A stretch of DNA of 64,000 nucleotides from Rubrivivax sp. (GTDB taxonomy: Bacteria; Pseudomonadota; Gammaproteobacteria; Burkholderiales; Burkholderiaceae_C), in the NCBI GenBank assembly GCA_019635285.1, contig JAHBZS010000006.1:1-64000 (forward strand), in the 5' to 3' direction. Every line of letters begins with the position of its first letter. Position 1 is the first letter of the stretch. Shown here one piece after another: positions 46,560 through 58,399 of the stretch. A model generated the notes under the pieces. The model saw only the letters and a program-made list of their open reading frames with translations, searched no databases and was not told where the DNA came from. The position numbers and the translations under genes are program-made.

Positions 46560-46622
46560 TGCATAAAAATGCATTTGACTGCTTGACAGTGCAGATGCAT
46601 GCACTATCATGCGTGCATTGCA
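46560..46622 (+). promoter_or_regulatory. boxC promoter overlapped by seven TGCA motifs (BoxR operator)
   Basis: TTGACA (46583-46588) and TATCAT (46605-46610), 16 bases apart, form a strong promoter 46 bp before boxC. TGCA occurs at 46560, 46570, 46590, 46596, 46600, 46614 and 46619, around and across the promoter. BzdR/BoxR is known to bind TGCA-based repeats, so this region is the likely repressor site. Confidence 0.75.
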
Positions 46623-46655
46623 GCGTGACCAGACAGTGACCGAAGGAGACTTGCC

Positions 46656-48314
<1,659 letters not shown>

Positions 48315-48333
48315 AGAACACCCTGGAGCAGAC

Positions 48334-49761
<1,428 letters not shown>

Positions 49762-49784
49762 CACAGCCGCCCGCATGGCAGGAT

Positions 49785-49809
49785 GAAGGGGGCCATCGCG
49801 GCCCCCTTC
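49785..49809 (+). promoter_or_regulatory. Intercistronic hairpin between boxB and boxA
   Basis: gaagggggcc (49785-49794), loop atcgc, ggcccccttc (49800-49809) is a perfect 10-bp stem with no following T-run, placed 16 bp before the boxA start. It may stabilise the boxCB transcript, limit read-through or tune boxA translation. Confidence 0.6.
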
Positions 49810-49825
49810 GCCCAAGGAGACGAGC

Positions 49826-51106
49826 ATGGACATGGCCGACAGTGGCGTGATCAAGCAGCACCTGATCGACCCCGAGATCTGCATCCGCTGCAATACCTGC
49901 GAATCGGTCTGCCCGGTCAAGGCGATCACGCACGACAGCAACAACTACGTGGTCGACGCGGACGTGTGCAACCTGTGCATGGCCTGCATCTCGCCGTGCC
50001 CCACCGGCAGCATCGACAACTGGCGCACGGTGCCGCGCGCGCAGGCCTATTCGCTGCAGGCCCAGCTGGGCTGGGAGTCGCTGCCCGAGGAGCTGACGCC
50101 GGAACAACTGGCCGACGCCGGCGTGGCGCCGGACGCCCAGCCCGAGGCCATGCCCGAGGCCCCCGTGCTGCCGGCCGCGGTCACCGGCGAGGCGGCTTTC
50201 AACAGCGCGGAGTACGGCGCCACGGTGCCGCCGTGGTCGGCCGCACATGCCTACACCAACCTCTATGGCCCGAAGACCGCCGAGAAGACCGTCAAGGCCA
50301 CCGTGGTCGGCAACGTGCGCGTCACCGAGGTCGGCCGGGAATACGACACGCACCACATCGTGCTGGACTTCGGCGCGATGCCCTTCCCGGTGCTGGAGGG
50401 GCAGTCGATCGCGGTCGTGCCGCCCGGTGTGGACGCCAACGGCCGCGCGCACCATCCGCGCCAGTACAGCATCGCCAGCCCGCGCAATGGCGAACGCCCC
50501 GGCTACAACAACCTGTCGCTGACCATCAAGCGCGTGCTCGAAGACCACCAGGGCAACCCGGTGCGCGGCGTGGCCAGCAACTACATGTGCGACCTGAAGG
50601 TCGGCGACGAGGTGCAGGTGATCGGCCCCTTCGGCGCCAGCTTCCTGATGCCCAACCACCCGAAGAGCCACATCGTGATGATCTGCACCGGCACCGGCAG
50701 CGCGCCGATGCGCGCGATGACCGAATGGCGCCGGCGGCTGCGCAACTCAGGCAAGTTCGAAGGCGGCAAGCTGATGCTGTTCTTCGGCGCGCGCACCAAG
50801 GAAGAGCTGCCTTACTTCGGCCCGCTGCAGAGCCTGCCCAAGGACTTCATCGACATCAGCTTCGCCTTCAGCCGCACGCCCGGCCAGCCCAAGACCTACG
50901 TGCAGGACGCCATGCGCCAGCGTGGCGCCGACCTGGCGCGGCTGCTCACCGACCCCAGCGCCTTCTTCTATGTCTGCGGCCTGAAGGCGATGGAGGAGGG
51001 CGTGGTGCTGGCGCTGAAGGACGTGGCGCAGGCCGCAGGGTTGAACTGGGACGTGGTGGGCGCGGCGCTCAAGCGCGAGGGCCGGCTGCACCTGGAGACC
51101 TACTGA
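49826..51106 (+). CDS. boxA: Benzoyl-CoA 2,3-epoxidase reductase subunit
   Basis: The 426-residue iron-sulphur flavoprotein passes electrons from NADPH to BoxB. The N-terminus has two [4Fe-4S] ferredoxin motifs ([12 protein letters not shown] and [12 protein letters not shown]). An Ala/Pro/Glu-rich linker follows, then a ferredoxin-NADP reductase module with RQYSIAS for FAD and [10 protein letters not shown] for NADP, ending [10 protein letters not shown]. The start ATG 49826 follows AAGGAGAC. It is the last gene of boxCBA. Confidence 0.96.
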   Translation: MDMADSGVIKQHLIDPEICIRCNTCESVCPVKAITHDSNNYVVDADVCNLCMACISPCPTGSIDNWRTVPRAQAYSLQAQLGWESLPEELTPEQLADAGVAPDAQPEAMPEAPVLPAAVTGEAAFNSAEYGATVPPWSAAHAYTNLYGPKTAEKTVKATVVGNVRVTEVGREYDTHHIVLDFGAMPFPVLEGQSIAVVPPGVDANGRAHHPRQYSIASPRNGERPGYNNLSLTIKRVLEDHQGNPVRGVASNYMCDLKVGDEVQVIGPFGASFLMPNHPKSHIVMICTGTGSAPMRAMTEWRRRLRNSGKFEGGKLMLFFGARTKEELPYFGPLQSLPKDFIDISFAFSRTPGQPKTYVQDAMRQRGADLARLLTDPSAFFYVCGLKAMEEGVVLALKDVAQAAGLNWDVVGAALKREGRLHLETY

Positions 51107-51110
51107 CGCC

Positions 51111-51130
51111 GGCTGGCCTTCAGGCCAGCC
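51111..51130. terminator. Hairpin at the end of boxA and of the GGDEF/EAL gene
   Basis: ggctggcc (51111-51118), loop ttca, ggccagcc (51123-51130). The loop holds the stop codon of the reverse-strand GGDEF/EAL gene; for boxA it lies directly after the stop. No T-run. Confidence 0.5.
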
Positions 51131-53036
51131 GCGGCACCCAGCCCACGGCCCGGTGCCGGCGCACGTAGGCCTCGAAGTCTTGCGCCGGCAGCGCCGCCGA
51201 CCAGAGCAGGCCCTGGCCCTCGGTGCAGCCCATCTCGACCAGCTGCGCCAGCACGGCGGCGCTTTCCACGCCTTCGGCGATGGTCGTCAGCTGCAGGCTC
51301 TGCGCGATCTGCACGATGGCGCGCACGATGGCTTCGTCGTGCTTGTCGGCCGGCAGGCGCCGCACGAAGGACTGGTCGATCTTCAGCCGGCCGACCTCGA
51401 AGCGCTTCAGGTAGCCGAGGTTGGAGTAGCCGGTGCCGAAGTCGTCGATCGCCAGGCCGACGCCCTGCGCGCGCAGGCGCAGCAGCACTTCGGTGAGCTT
51501 GCTTGAATCGTGGATCAGCAGCGACTCGGTCAGCTCCAGCTCCAGCGCATGCGCCGGCAGGCCCGCGGCGGCCAGCGCATTGACCACGTCGCGCTCGATG
51601 CTGCCGCGCTGGAACTGCACCGGCGAGACGTTGACGCTGACCACCAGGTCGGCCAGCCCGGCGTCGTGCCAGCGCTTCATCTGGCTGCAGGCCTCGCGCA
51701 GCACCCAGGCGCCGATCTGCACCACCAGCCCCGATTGTTCGGCCGCGCGGATGAAGGTCGATGGCGGCACCAAGCCCAGCACCGGGTGGCGCCAGCGCAG
51801 CAGCGCTTCCGCGCCGACGATGCGGCCGTCGGCCAGGCGCAGCTGCGGCTGGTAGTGCAGCGTCAGTTCGCCCTGGGCCAGTGCCGTGCGCAGGCCGGCC
51901 ACCAGGCGCACGTGCTCCTGCAGGCCGGCGTTCATGTCGTCGGCGAAGAAGCGCAAGGTGTTGCGCCCCGCGGCCTTGGCGTCGTACATCGCCATGTCGG
52001 CCTTCTTCAGCAGCTCGTCGAAGTCGCGCCCGTCGCCCGGGTACATGGCGATGCCCAGCGAGGCCGTCGTGGTGATCTCGTGTCCGTCGATGGCGAAGGG
52101 CTGGGCCAGTGCGGCCACCAGCTTCAACGCGGTCGCGGCCACGCCGTCGGCGTCGCGCACGTCGGCCAGCAGGATCAGGAATTCGTCACCGCCCTGGCGG
52201 CATACCGTGTCGCTCTGGCGCAGCGTATCGACGAGCCGCCGGCTGGCGTCGCGCAGCAGCGCATCGCCCTGTGGATGGCCCAGCGAGTCGTTGACGTGCT
52301 TGAAGTCGTCCAGGTCCAGGAAGATCACCGCCAGGCCCGCATGCTCGCGATCGGCCTGTGCCGCTGCCTGCACGAAGCGGTCCTGCGCCAGCGCGCGGTT
52401 GGGCAGGCCGGTCAGCGCATCGTGCGTGGCCAGGTATTCCACGTGCGCCTGCGACTGGCGCACGCGCGCATTCTCGGCGCGCAGCCCGGCCAGCGCCGAT
52501 TGCAGGTCCCCGGCCAGCAGCCAGATGACGAAGGCGTCGATGGCCAGCAGCACCCAGACGTCCAGCAGGTTGGCGAAGCTGTGCGTGGGCACCGGGTTCA
52601 CGTGCCAGCCCTGGACGTTGGCCACGGCCACCAGCGTGACGAAGCCCAGCACGACGGCCAGCGTCAGGTAGAACAGGCGCCGGCCGGCCATGGTGCTGGC
52701 GAAGACCAGGATGCCGGGGTAGGCCAGCATGGCCGGGTCGCGCAGCCCGGCGTTCTGCCAGACCAGCAGGCTGATGGCGGCGGTGACCGTGGCCAGCAGC
52801 AGCGCGCTGGCCAGCCGCAGGCGCCCGCGCACGCAGGCCCACAAGGCGACGCCCAGCACCGCCTGCGTGGGCACGTGCACGTCCAGGTTGGTCCAGTCGG
52901 CGGCGTGAATGTCGGACGCCACGCTGATGCCGAAGCCGACCATCGAGGCGGCGATGAGCTGCAGCAGCCGCCGGGAGCGCACGCGCGTGGCGGCATCGCC
53001 GCTGCCGGACCAGGCCGGAGAAGAGGGCGCGTGCAT
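51120..53036 (-). CDS. Membrane GGDEF/EAL cyclic-di-GMP protein
   Basis: The 638-residue product has an N-terminal set of six or so hydrophobic segments (to about residue 175) that resembles a MASE-like sensor, then a GGDEF domain and an EAL domain. The diguanylate cyclase signature is intact (RQGGDEFLILL), as is the EAL phosphodiesterase motif (GAEALLRWRHP) with the downstream AIDDFGTGYSNL and EGVES motifs. Both activities are therefore possible; which dominates cannot be read from sequence. It is convergent with boxA. Confidence 0.9.
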   Translation of the reverse strand: MHAPSSPAWSGSGDAATRVRSRRLLQLIAASMVGFGISVASDIHAADWTNLDVHVPTQAVLGVALWACVRGRLRLASALLLATVTAAISLLVWQNAGLRDPAMLAYPGILVFASTMAGRRLFYLTLAVVLGFVTLVAVANVQGWHVNPVPTHSFANLLDVWVLLAIDAFVIWLLAGDLQSALAGLRAENARVRQSQAHVEYLATHDALTGLPNRALAQDRFVQAAAQADREHAGLAVIFLDLDDFKHVNDSLGHPQGDALLRDASRRLVDTLRQSDTVCRQGGDEFLILLADVRDADGVAATALKLVAALAQPFAIDGHEITTTASLGIAMYPGDGRDFDELLKKADMAMYDAKAAGRNTLRFFADDMNAGLQEHVRLVAGLRTALAQGELTLHYQPQLRLADGRIVGAEALLRWRHPVLGLVPPSTFIRAAEQSGLVVQIGAWVLREACSQMKRWHDAGLADLVVSVNVSPVQFQRGSIERDVVNALAAAGLPAHALELELTESLLIHDSSKLTEVLLRLRAQGVGLAIDDFGTGYSNLGYLKRFEVGRLKIDQSFVRRLPADKHDEAIVRAIVQIAQSLQLTTIAEGVESAAVLAQLVEMGCTEGQGLLWSAALPAQDFEAYVRRHRAVGWVPRLA

Positions 53037-53144
53037 GCCGCGGATTGTCGTAGTCTTTCCCGCTAACGGGCTTGCGCCGACCCCCCACGATCGCAGGGGC
53101 GGCGCCTTGCGTCCGTGAGGGCCCCGGGTCGGGCGCTCAGTCGC

Positions 53145-53615
53145 TCAAGTGGACAGGCCGGTGGCCATCTGCGCCGGCGGCAGGGTGACCGGATCGACCG
53201 GCTTCCAGCCCTTCTTGCGGTGCTCGACCACCACGTCGGTGTAGATGCCGCCGCGCACGTACCAGCGGGCGCTGACGCGGATGAAGCGCGGCGCGGTGGC
53301 CTTGACGATGTCGTCGAGCACGGTGTTGGTCACCGCCTCGTGGAACGCGCCTTCGTCGCGGAAGCTCCAGAAATACAGCTTCAGGCTTTTCAGCTCCACG
53401 CACAGCTTGTCGCAGACCATGTCGATGCTGAAGTGCGCGAAGTCCGGCTGCCCGGTCAGCGGGCACAGGCAGGTGAATTCGGGCAGCTGGAACCGGATCA
53501 GGTAGTCGCGCTGCGGCGCGGGGTTCGGGAAGACCTGCAGCTCCTTGCTCGGCCGCGTCGGCGGCACGGCGGGCTTCTCACGTTGGCGGGGGCTGGGCGG
53601 GGCGGTACGGGGCAT
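53145..53615 (-). CDS. queF: NADPH-dependent preQ0 reductase
   Basis: The 156-residue product reduces 7-cyano-7-deazaguanine to 7-aminomethyl-7-deazaguanine in queuosine biosynthesis. It has the catalytic Cys51 and Asp58 in [13 protein letters not shown] and the NADPH motif [20 protein letters not shown], the compact type-I QueF form. ATG 53615 is used; a TTG at 53633 is the only upstream alternative. It is divergent from smc. Confidence 0.95.
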   Translation of the reverse strand: MPRTAPPSPRQREKPAVPPTRPSKELQVFPNPAPQRDYLIRFQLPEFTCLCPLTGQPDFAHFSIDMVCDKLCVELKSLKLYFWSFRDEGAFHEAVTNTVLDDIVKATAPRFIRVSARWYVRGGIYTDVVVEHRKKGWKPVDPVTLPPAQMATGLST

Positions 53616-53750
53616 CTCAGGGGCCGGAATCAAAGGGCGACGATGCTATCATCCGCGCGCCTTTCGCCCGCCCGGAAACTGGCGCTTTCCTTCGAAGAAT
53701 CAAGCACTTGCGAGCGGCCACCTGTGCCGCCCGAGTTCCGCCCGCAGCCC

Positions 53751-56700
53751 ATGCGCCTCAACCAGATCAAGCTTTCCGGCTTCAAGTCCTTCTGTGACCC
53801 CACCACCTTTGCGCTGCCGGGGCAGCGGGTCGGCGTGGTCGGCCCCAATGGCTGCGGCAAGTCCAACATCATGGACGCGGTGCGCTGGGTGCTGGGCGAG
53901 AGCAAGGCCAGCGAGCTGCGCGGCGAGTCGATGCAGGACGTGATCTTCAACGGCTCGGGCCAGCGCAAGCCGGCGGGGCGCGCCAGTGTCGAGCTGGTCT
54001 TCGACAACAGCGATGCGCGCGCCGGCGGGCCGTGGAACCAGTTCGGCGAGATCGCCGTCAAGCGCGTGCTCACGCGCGACGGCGGCAGCAGCTACTACAT
54101 CAACAACCAGCCGGTGCGCCGCCGCGACGTGCAGGACGTGTTCATGGGCACCGGCCTCGGGCCGCGTGCCTACGCCATCATCGGCCAGGGCACGATCAGC
54201 CGCATCATCGAGTCGCGCCCCGAGGAACTGCGGCTCTTTCTCGAAGAAGCCGCCGGCGTGTCCAAGTACAAGGAGCGCCGCCGCGAGACCGAGAACCGTT
54301 TGCGCGACACGCGCGAGAACCTGACGCGCGTCGAGGACATCCTGCGTGAGCTGAACACCAACCTCGACAAGCTGGAGAAGCAGGCCGAGGTGGCGCAGCA
54401 ATATCGGCAGCTGCAGGAGCAGGGCACGCTCAAGCAGCACCAGTTCTGGTTCCTCAAGCACCGCGACGCCGCGGCCGAGGAGCAGCGGGTGCATGCCGCG
54501 CTGCTGGAGGCCGGCACGGCGCTGGAAGCGCGCCTGGCCGAACTGCGCCACACCGAGGCCGAGATGGAGAGCATCCGCCAGGCGCACTATGCCGCCGGCG
54601 ACACCTTGCATCTGCGCCAGGGCGAGCTGGCGGAGGCCGCGCTGGAGGTCAGCCGCCTGGAAGAGCGCATCCGCTACGTCGTCGAAGGGCGCGAGCGCGC
54701 GCAGGCGCGCCTGGCCGACCTGAAGATGCAGAACGACCAGTGGGCGGCACGCGAGAGCGACGCCCATGCCGAGCTGGAGCGCATCGCCGAGGCGATGCGC
54801 GCGGCCGACGAGCAGGCCGAGCTGCAGGCGGCGCAGGCCGAGGAGCAGGCGCAGCAACTGCCCGCGCTGGAAGACGCGCTGCGCGACGCGCAGCTGCGCG
54901 GCAACCAGCAGCGCGGCGCGGTGGCCGAGGTGCAGCAGCAGATCCAGGTGCTGGCCGCGGAGAGCCGCAACCTGGACGAGCAGATGCGCCAGCAGCAGCA
55001 GCGGCAGGACCGGCTGGACGGCGAGCGCCGCGGCCTGGCCTTGCCCGACATGCACAAGCTCGAGCAGCTGCAGCGCGACGGCGCGGCCCAGCAGGAAGGC
55101 CAGGCGCTGGCCGAGGCGCGCCTGCAGGAACTGGACGAGCAGGTGCAGACGCTGGACGAGCAGCGCCGCACGCAGGCGCAGACCGCCGCCACCGAGTCGT
55201 CGCGCCAGGCCGAGCTGGGCGCGCGGCTCGAGGCCTTGCGCGCGCTGCAGGACAAGGTGCAGAGCAGCGGCAAGCTCAAGCCCTGGCTGGTCAAGCACGG
55301 GCTGGACAGCCTGCAGGGCCTGTGGACGCGCGTGCACATCGAGCCCGGCTGGGAAACCGCGCTGGAAGCCGCGCTGCGCGAACGGCTGGCGGCGCTGGAA
55401 GTCGGCCGGCTGGAGACGGTGCGCGCCTTCGCGGCCGATGCGCCGCCGGCGCGGCTGGCCTTTTATTCCACCGGCGTCAGCGCGCATGCCGACACGCACC
55501 GCACCTTGCCGCGGCTGTCCGAGCTGCTGCGCCTGAACGACGCCGGCCTGCAGGCCCTGCTGAACGACTGGCTCGAAGGCGTCTACACGGCGGCCAGCCT
55601 GGACGAGGCGCTGGCGGCGCGCGGCCAGCTGACGCATGGCGAAGTCATCATGTCGCGCGAGGGCCATGCGGTGTCGCAGTACGCGGTGAGCTTCTATGCG
55701 CCGGATTCCGAACAGGCCGGCATGCTGGCGCGCCAGCAGGAGATCGAAAACCTGCAGCGCCAGCATCGCGCGCAGGGGCTGATCGCCGACGAGGCGCGCA
55801 GCGCCGGCGTGCGCGTCGAGGCGGCGTACACCGAAGCCTCCTTGTGCCTGGCCACGGTGCGGCGCGAAGCCGCCGAAGCACAGACCCGCGCCCACCAGAC
55901 GCAGGTGGAGCTGCTGCGCCTGCAGCAGCAGGCCGAGGCCAGCCAGACGCGGCGCGACCAGCTCGACGGCGAACTGGCCGAGCTGGGCGCGCAGCTCGAC
56001 GGGCTGCGCGAGCGCCGTGCGCTGGGCGAGGCACGCTTCGAGGAACTGGACCAGCAGCTGGCCGACGCGCAGCAGCGCCACAGCGAGCTGGAGGACGCGG
56101 CCATCGAAGCCGAGCGCCGCCTGCACGGCGCACGCGAGCAACTGCGCGCGCTGGAGCGCCAGGCGCAGGAGGCGGCGTTCCAGTCGCGCACCTTGGTCGC
56201 GCGCCAGGGCGAGTTGCAGCGCGCCATCCAGACCGCGCAGCAGCAGGTGGCCACCAACCAGCAGGCGGCCGCGCAGATCGACGAGGAACTGGCCGGCCTG
56301 AACGACGCCGCCGCGCAGGCCGGGCTGCAGAGCGCGCTGGCGCTGCGCCTGGACCGCGAGCAGACCTTGGCCGCGGCACGCAGCCAATACGACGAACTGA
56401 GCGCCAAGCTGCGCGCGGCCGAGGAGCAGCGCCTGACCCTGGAGCGCAGCCTGGAGCCGATGCGCGAGGCGCAGACCAAGCTGCAGCTGGAGCAGCAGGC
56501 GGCCATGCTCGGCGGCGCGCAGTACCTGGAGCAGTTGCAGGCCGCGCAGGTGGACCTGCCGGCGCTGCAGCAGGGCATCGAGCAGGGCGGCGTCAAGCTG
56601 TGGGGCCTGCAGGGCGAGATCGACCGGCTGAACCGCGAGCTGAATGCGCTGGGCGCCGTGAACCTGGCGGCGCTGGAGGAGCTGACGGCCTCGCGCGAGC

Positions 56701-57266
56701 GCAAGACCTTCCTAGACGCGCAGAACGCCGACCTGCAGGAAGCCATGCGCACGCTGGAAGACGCGATCCGCAAGATCGACCTGGAGACGCGCGAGCTGCT
56801 GGGCCAGACCTTCAACCAGGTCAACGAGCACTTCGGCCGCATGTTCCCCAGCCTGTTCGGCGGCGGCAGCGCCAAGCTGGTGATGACCGGCGACGAGATC
56901 CTCGATGCCGGCGTGCAGGTCATGGCGCAGCCGCCGGGCAAGAAGAACAGCACCATCCACCTGCTGTCCGGCGGCGAGAAGGCGCTGACGGCGATCGCGC
57001 TGGTCTTCGCCATCTTCCAGCTGAACCCGGCGCCCTTCTGCCTGCTGGACGAGGTGGACGCGCCGCTGGACGATGCCAACACCGAGCGTTACTGCAAGCT
57101 GGTCAGCGAGATGAGTGCCGGCACGCAGTTCCTGTTCATCAGCCACAACAAGATCGCCATGGAAATGGCCGAACAGCTGATCGGCGTGACCATGCAGGAG
57201 CAGGGCGTGTCGCGCATCGTGGCGGTCGACATGGACGAGGCCATCGGCATGGCCGAAGCCGCGTGA
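53751..57266 (+). CDS. smc: Chromosome segregation ATPase SMC
   Basis: The 1171-residue product has a Walker A VGPNGCGKSNIMDAVRWVLGE, long coiled coils of about 165-500 and 670-1000 rich in Gln/Glu/Ala, a hinge near 505-640 (LKPWLVKHGLDSLQGLWTRVHIEPGWETALEAALRE), and the C-terminal ABC signature LLSGGEKALTAIALVFAIF with Walker B FCLLDEVDAPLDDANTERY. Length is normal. It begins the conserved smc, zipA, ligA neighbourhood. Confidence 0.96.
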   Translation: MRLNQIKLSGFKSFCDPTTFALPGQRVGVVGPNGCGKSNIMDAVRWVLGESKASELRGESMQDVIFNGSGQRKPAGRASVELVFDNSDARAGGPWNQFGEIAVKRVLTRDGGSSYYINNQPVRRRDVQDVFMGTGLGPRAYAIIGQGTISRIIESRPEELRLFLEEAAGVSKYKERRRETENRLRDTRENLTRVEDILRELNTNLDKLEKQAEVAQQYRQLQEQGTLKQHQFWFLKHRDAAAEEQRVHAALLEAGTALEARLAELRHTEAEMESIRQAHYAAGDTLHLRQGELAEAALEVSRLEERIRYVVEGRERAQARLADLKMQNDQWAARESDAHAELERIAEAMRAADEQAELQAAQAEEQAQQLPALEDALRDAQLRGNQQRGAVAEVQQQIQVLAAESRNLDEQMRQQQQRQDRLDGERRGLALPDMHKLEQLQRDGAAQQEGQALAEARLQELDEQVQTLDEQRRTQAQTAATESSRQAELGARLEALRALQDKVQSSGKLKPWLVKHGLDSLQGLWTRVHIEPGWETALEAALRERLAALEVGRLETVRAFAADAPPARLAFYSTGVSAHADTHRTLPRLSELLRLNDAGLQALLNDWLEGVYTAASLDEALAARGQLTHGEVIMSREGHAVSQYAVSFYAPDSEQAGMLARQQEIENLQRQHRAQGLIADEARSAGVRVEAAYTEASLCLATVRREAAEAQTRAHQTQVELLRLQQQAEASQTRRDQLDGELAELGAQLDGLRERRALGEARFEELDQQLADAQQRHSELEDAAIEAERRLHGAREQLRALERQAQEAAFQSRTLVARQGELQRAIQTAQQQVATNQQAAAQIDEELAGLNDAAAQAGLQSALALRLDREQTLAAARSQYDELSAKLRAAEEQRLTLERSLEPMREAQTKLQLEQQAAMLGGAQYLEQLQAAQVDLPALQQGIEQGGVKLWGLQGEIDRLNRELNALGAVNLAALEELTASRERKTFLDAQNADLQEAMRTLEDAIRKIDLETRELLGQTFNQVNEHFGRMFPSLFGGGSAKLVMTGDEILDAGVQVMAQPPGKKNSTIHLLSGGEKALTAIALVFAIFQLNPAPFCLLDEVDAPLDDANTERYCKLVSEMSAGTQFLFISHNKIAMEMAEQLIGVTMQEQGVSRIVAVDMDEAIGMAEAA

Positions 57267-57321
57267 ACGCGCTCACCTTCTGCGGCCTTCGGCCGCGCGA
57301 TGCTTCCAGGGTGGGCACGCC

Positions 57322-58365
57322 ATGAGCCTGACCGTCGCGCTGACGATCCTGGGCGCCGTCGTGCTGCTGGCGCTGCTGGGGCACGGCTGGTGGAGCGCGC
57401 GCCGCGCCAGCCCGCGGCAGGCCGACGCGCCGCTGGCGGCACCGCAGCGCGTCGAGCCGGCGCTGGGCGATGCGCTGCCGCAGGCCCCCTTGCCCGCGGC
57501 CGACGATGCGGTCGAACGGCGCGTGCCGGCCGCGCGGCGCCAGGCACGGCTGGATGCGCTGATCGACGCCATCGTGCCGCTGGCGGTGGAGGCGCCGGTC
57601 AGCGGCGACCTGGTGATGGCGCACTGGCCGGGCACGCGCCGCGCCGGCACCAAGCCCTTCTACATCGAGGGGCTGAACACCGAGACCGGCGACTGGGAGC
57701 AGCCCATGCCGCAGCAGCGCTACAGTGAACTGCAGGCCGGCGTGCAGCTGGCCAACCGCAGCGGCGCGCTCAACGAGATCGAGTATTCCGAGTTCGTGCA
57801 CAAGCTGCAGGCCTTCGCCGAAGGCGTGGGCGCGATGGCCGACTTCCCCGACATGCTGGACGTGGTGGCGCGCTCGCGCGAACTCGACGCCTTCGCCGGG
57901 CCGCTGGATGCGCAGCTGGCGGTGCGTCTGGTGGCGCGCTCGGTGGCCTGGTCGGTGGGCTACGTGCAGCAGTGCGCCGGCCGCCAGGGCCTGGTGCCGG
58001 GCGCGGTGGCCGGGCGCCTGGTGCTGCCATCGGCCGACGAGGGCGCGCCGCCGGTGCTGGTGCTGGAATTCGACGCCCAGGCTGCCTTGGCCGAAGAGCC
58101 GCAGGCGGCGGCGCTGCGCGAGGTGCTCCTGAGCCTGGACGTGCCGCAGACGCCGGCCGCCGCCGATCCTTTCCCCACCTGGCACAAGGTGGCGCATGCG
58201 CTGGCCGAGGACATGGACGCCGAGCTGCTGGACGACGCCGGCCGGCCGATCACGCTGCATGCCTTCGACGCCATCGGCAAGGACCTGGCGCAGCTCTACG
58301 ACGCGCTCGAATCGCACGACCTGGCGGCGGGCTCGCCGGCCGCGCGCCGGCTTTTCGCCGGCTGA
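57322..58365 (+). CDS. zipA: Cell division protein ZipA
   Basis: The 347-residue product has an N-terminal transmembrane segment (SLTVALTILGAVVLLALLGHGWW), a Pro/Ala-rich linker and a C-terminal FtsZ-binding domain ending about residue 335. It anchors FtsZ to the membrane. The family is weakly conserved, but topology, length and location directly after smc support the call. Its stop codon lies within a 15-bp tandem repeat. Confidence 0.85.
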   Translation: MSLTVALTILGAVVLLALLGHGWWSARRASPRQADAPLAAPQRVEPALGDALPQAPLPAADDAVERRVPAARRQARLDALIDAIVPLAVEAPVSGDLVMAHWPGTRRAGTKPFYIEGLNTETGDWEQPMPQQRYSELQAGVQLANRSGALNEIEYSEFVHKLQAFAEGVGAMADFPDMLDVVARSRELDAFAGPLDAQLAVRLVARSVAWSVGYVQQCAGRQGLVPGAVAGRLVLPSADEGAPPVLVLEFDAQAALAEEPQAAALREVLLSLDVPQTPAAADPFPTWHKVAHALAEDMDAELLDDAGRPITLHAFDAIGKDLAQLYDALESHDLAAGSPAARRLFAG

Positions 58366-58397
58366 GGTTTCGCCCGCGGACGTTTCGCCGGTTGAGG
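58353..58397. repeat. Three imperfect tandem 15-bp units across the zipA stop
   Basis: tttcgccggctgagg (58353-58367), tttcgcccgcggacg (58368-58382) and tttcgccggttgagg (58383-58397). The outer copies differ at one position and the middle copy is more diverged. The first unit contains the zipA stop and the array ends two bases before the gor stop. Confidence 0.75.
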
Positions 58398-58399
58398 CG

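Noticed and set aside
46560-46622. TGCA array considered as a CRISPR or transposon end
   Set aside because: The units are only 4 bp with irregular spacing and overlap a promoter beside a BoxR gene; an operator explains them.
53700-56387. An 895-codon reverse-strand frame opposite smc
   Set aside because: It is the antisense of the SMC coiled coils, Leu/Gln/Arg-rich, with no recognisable domain.
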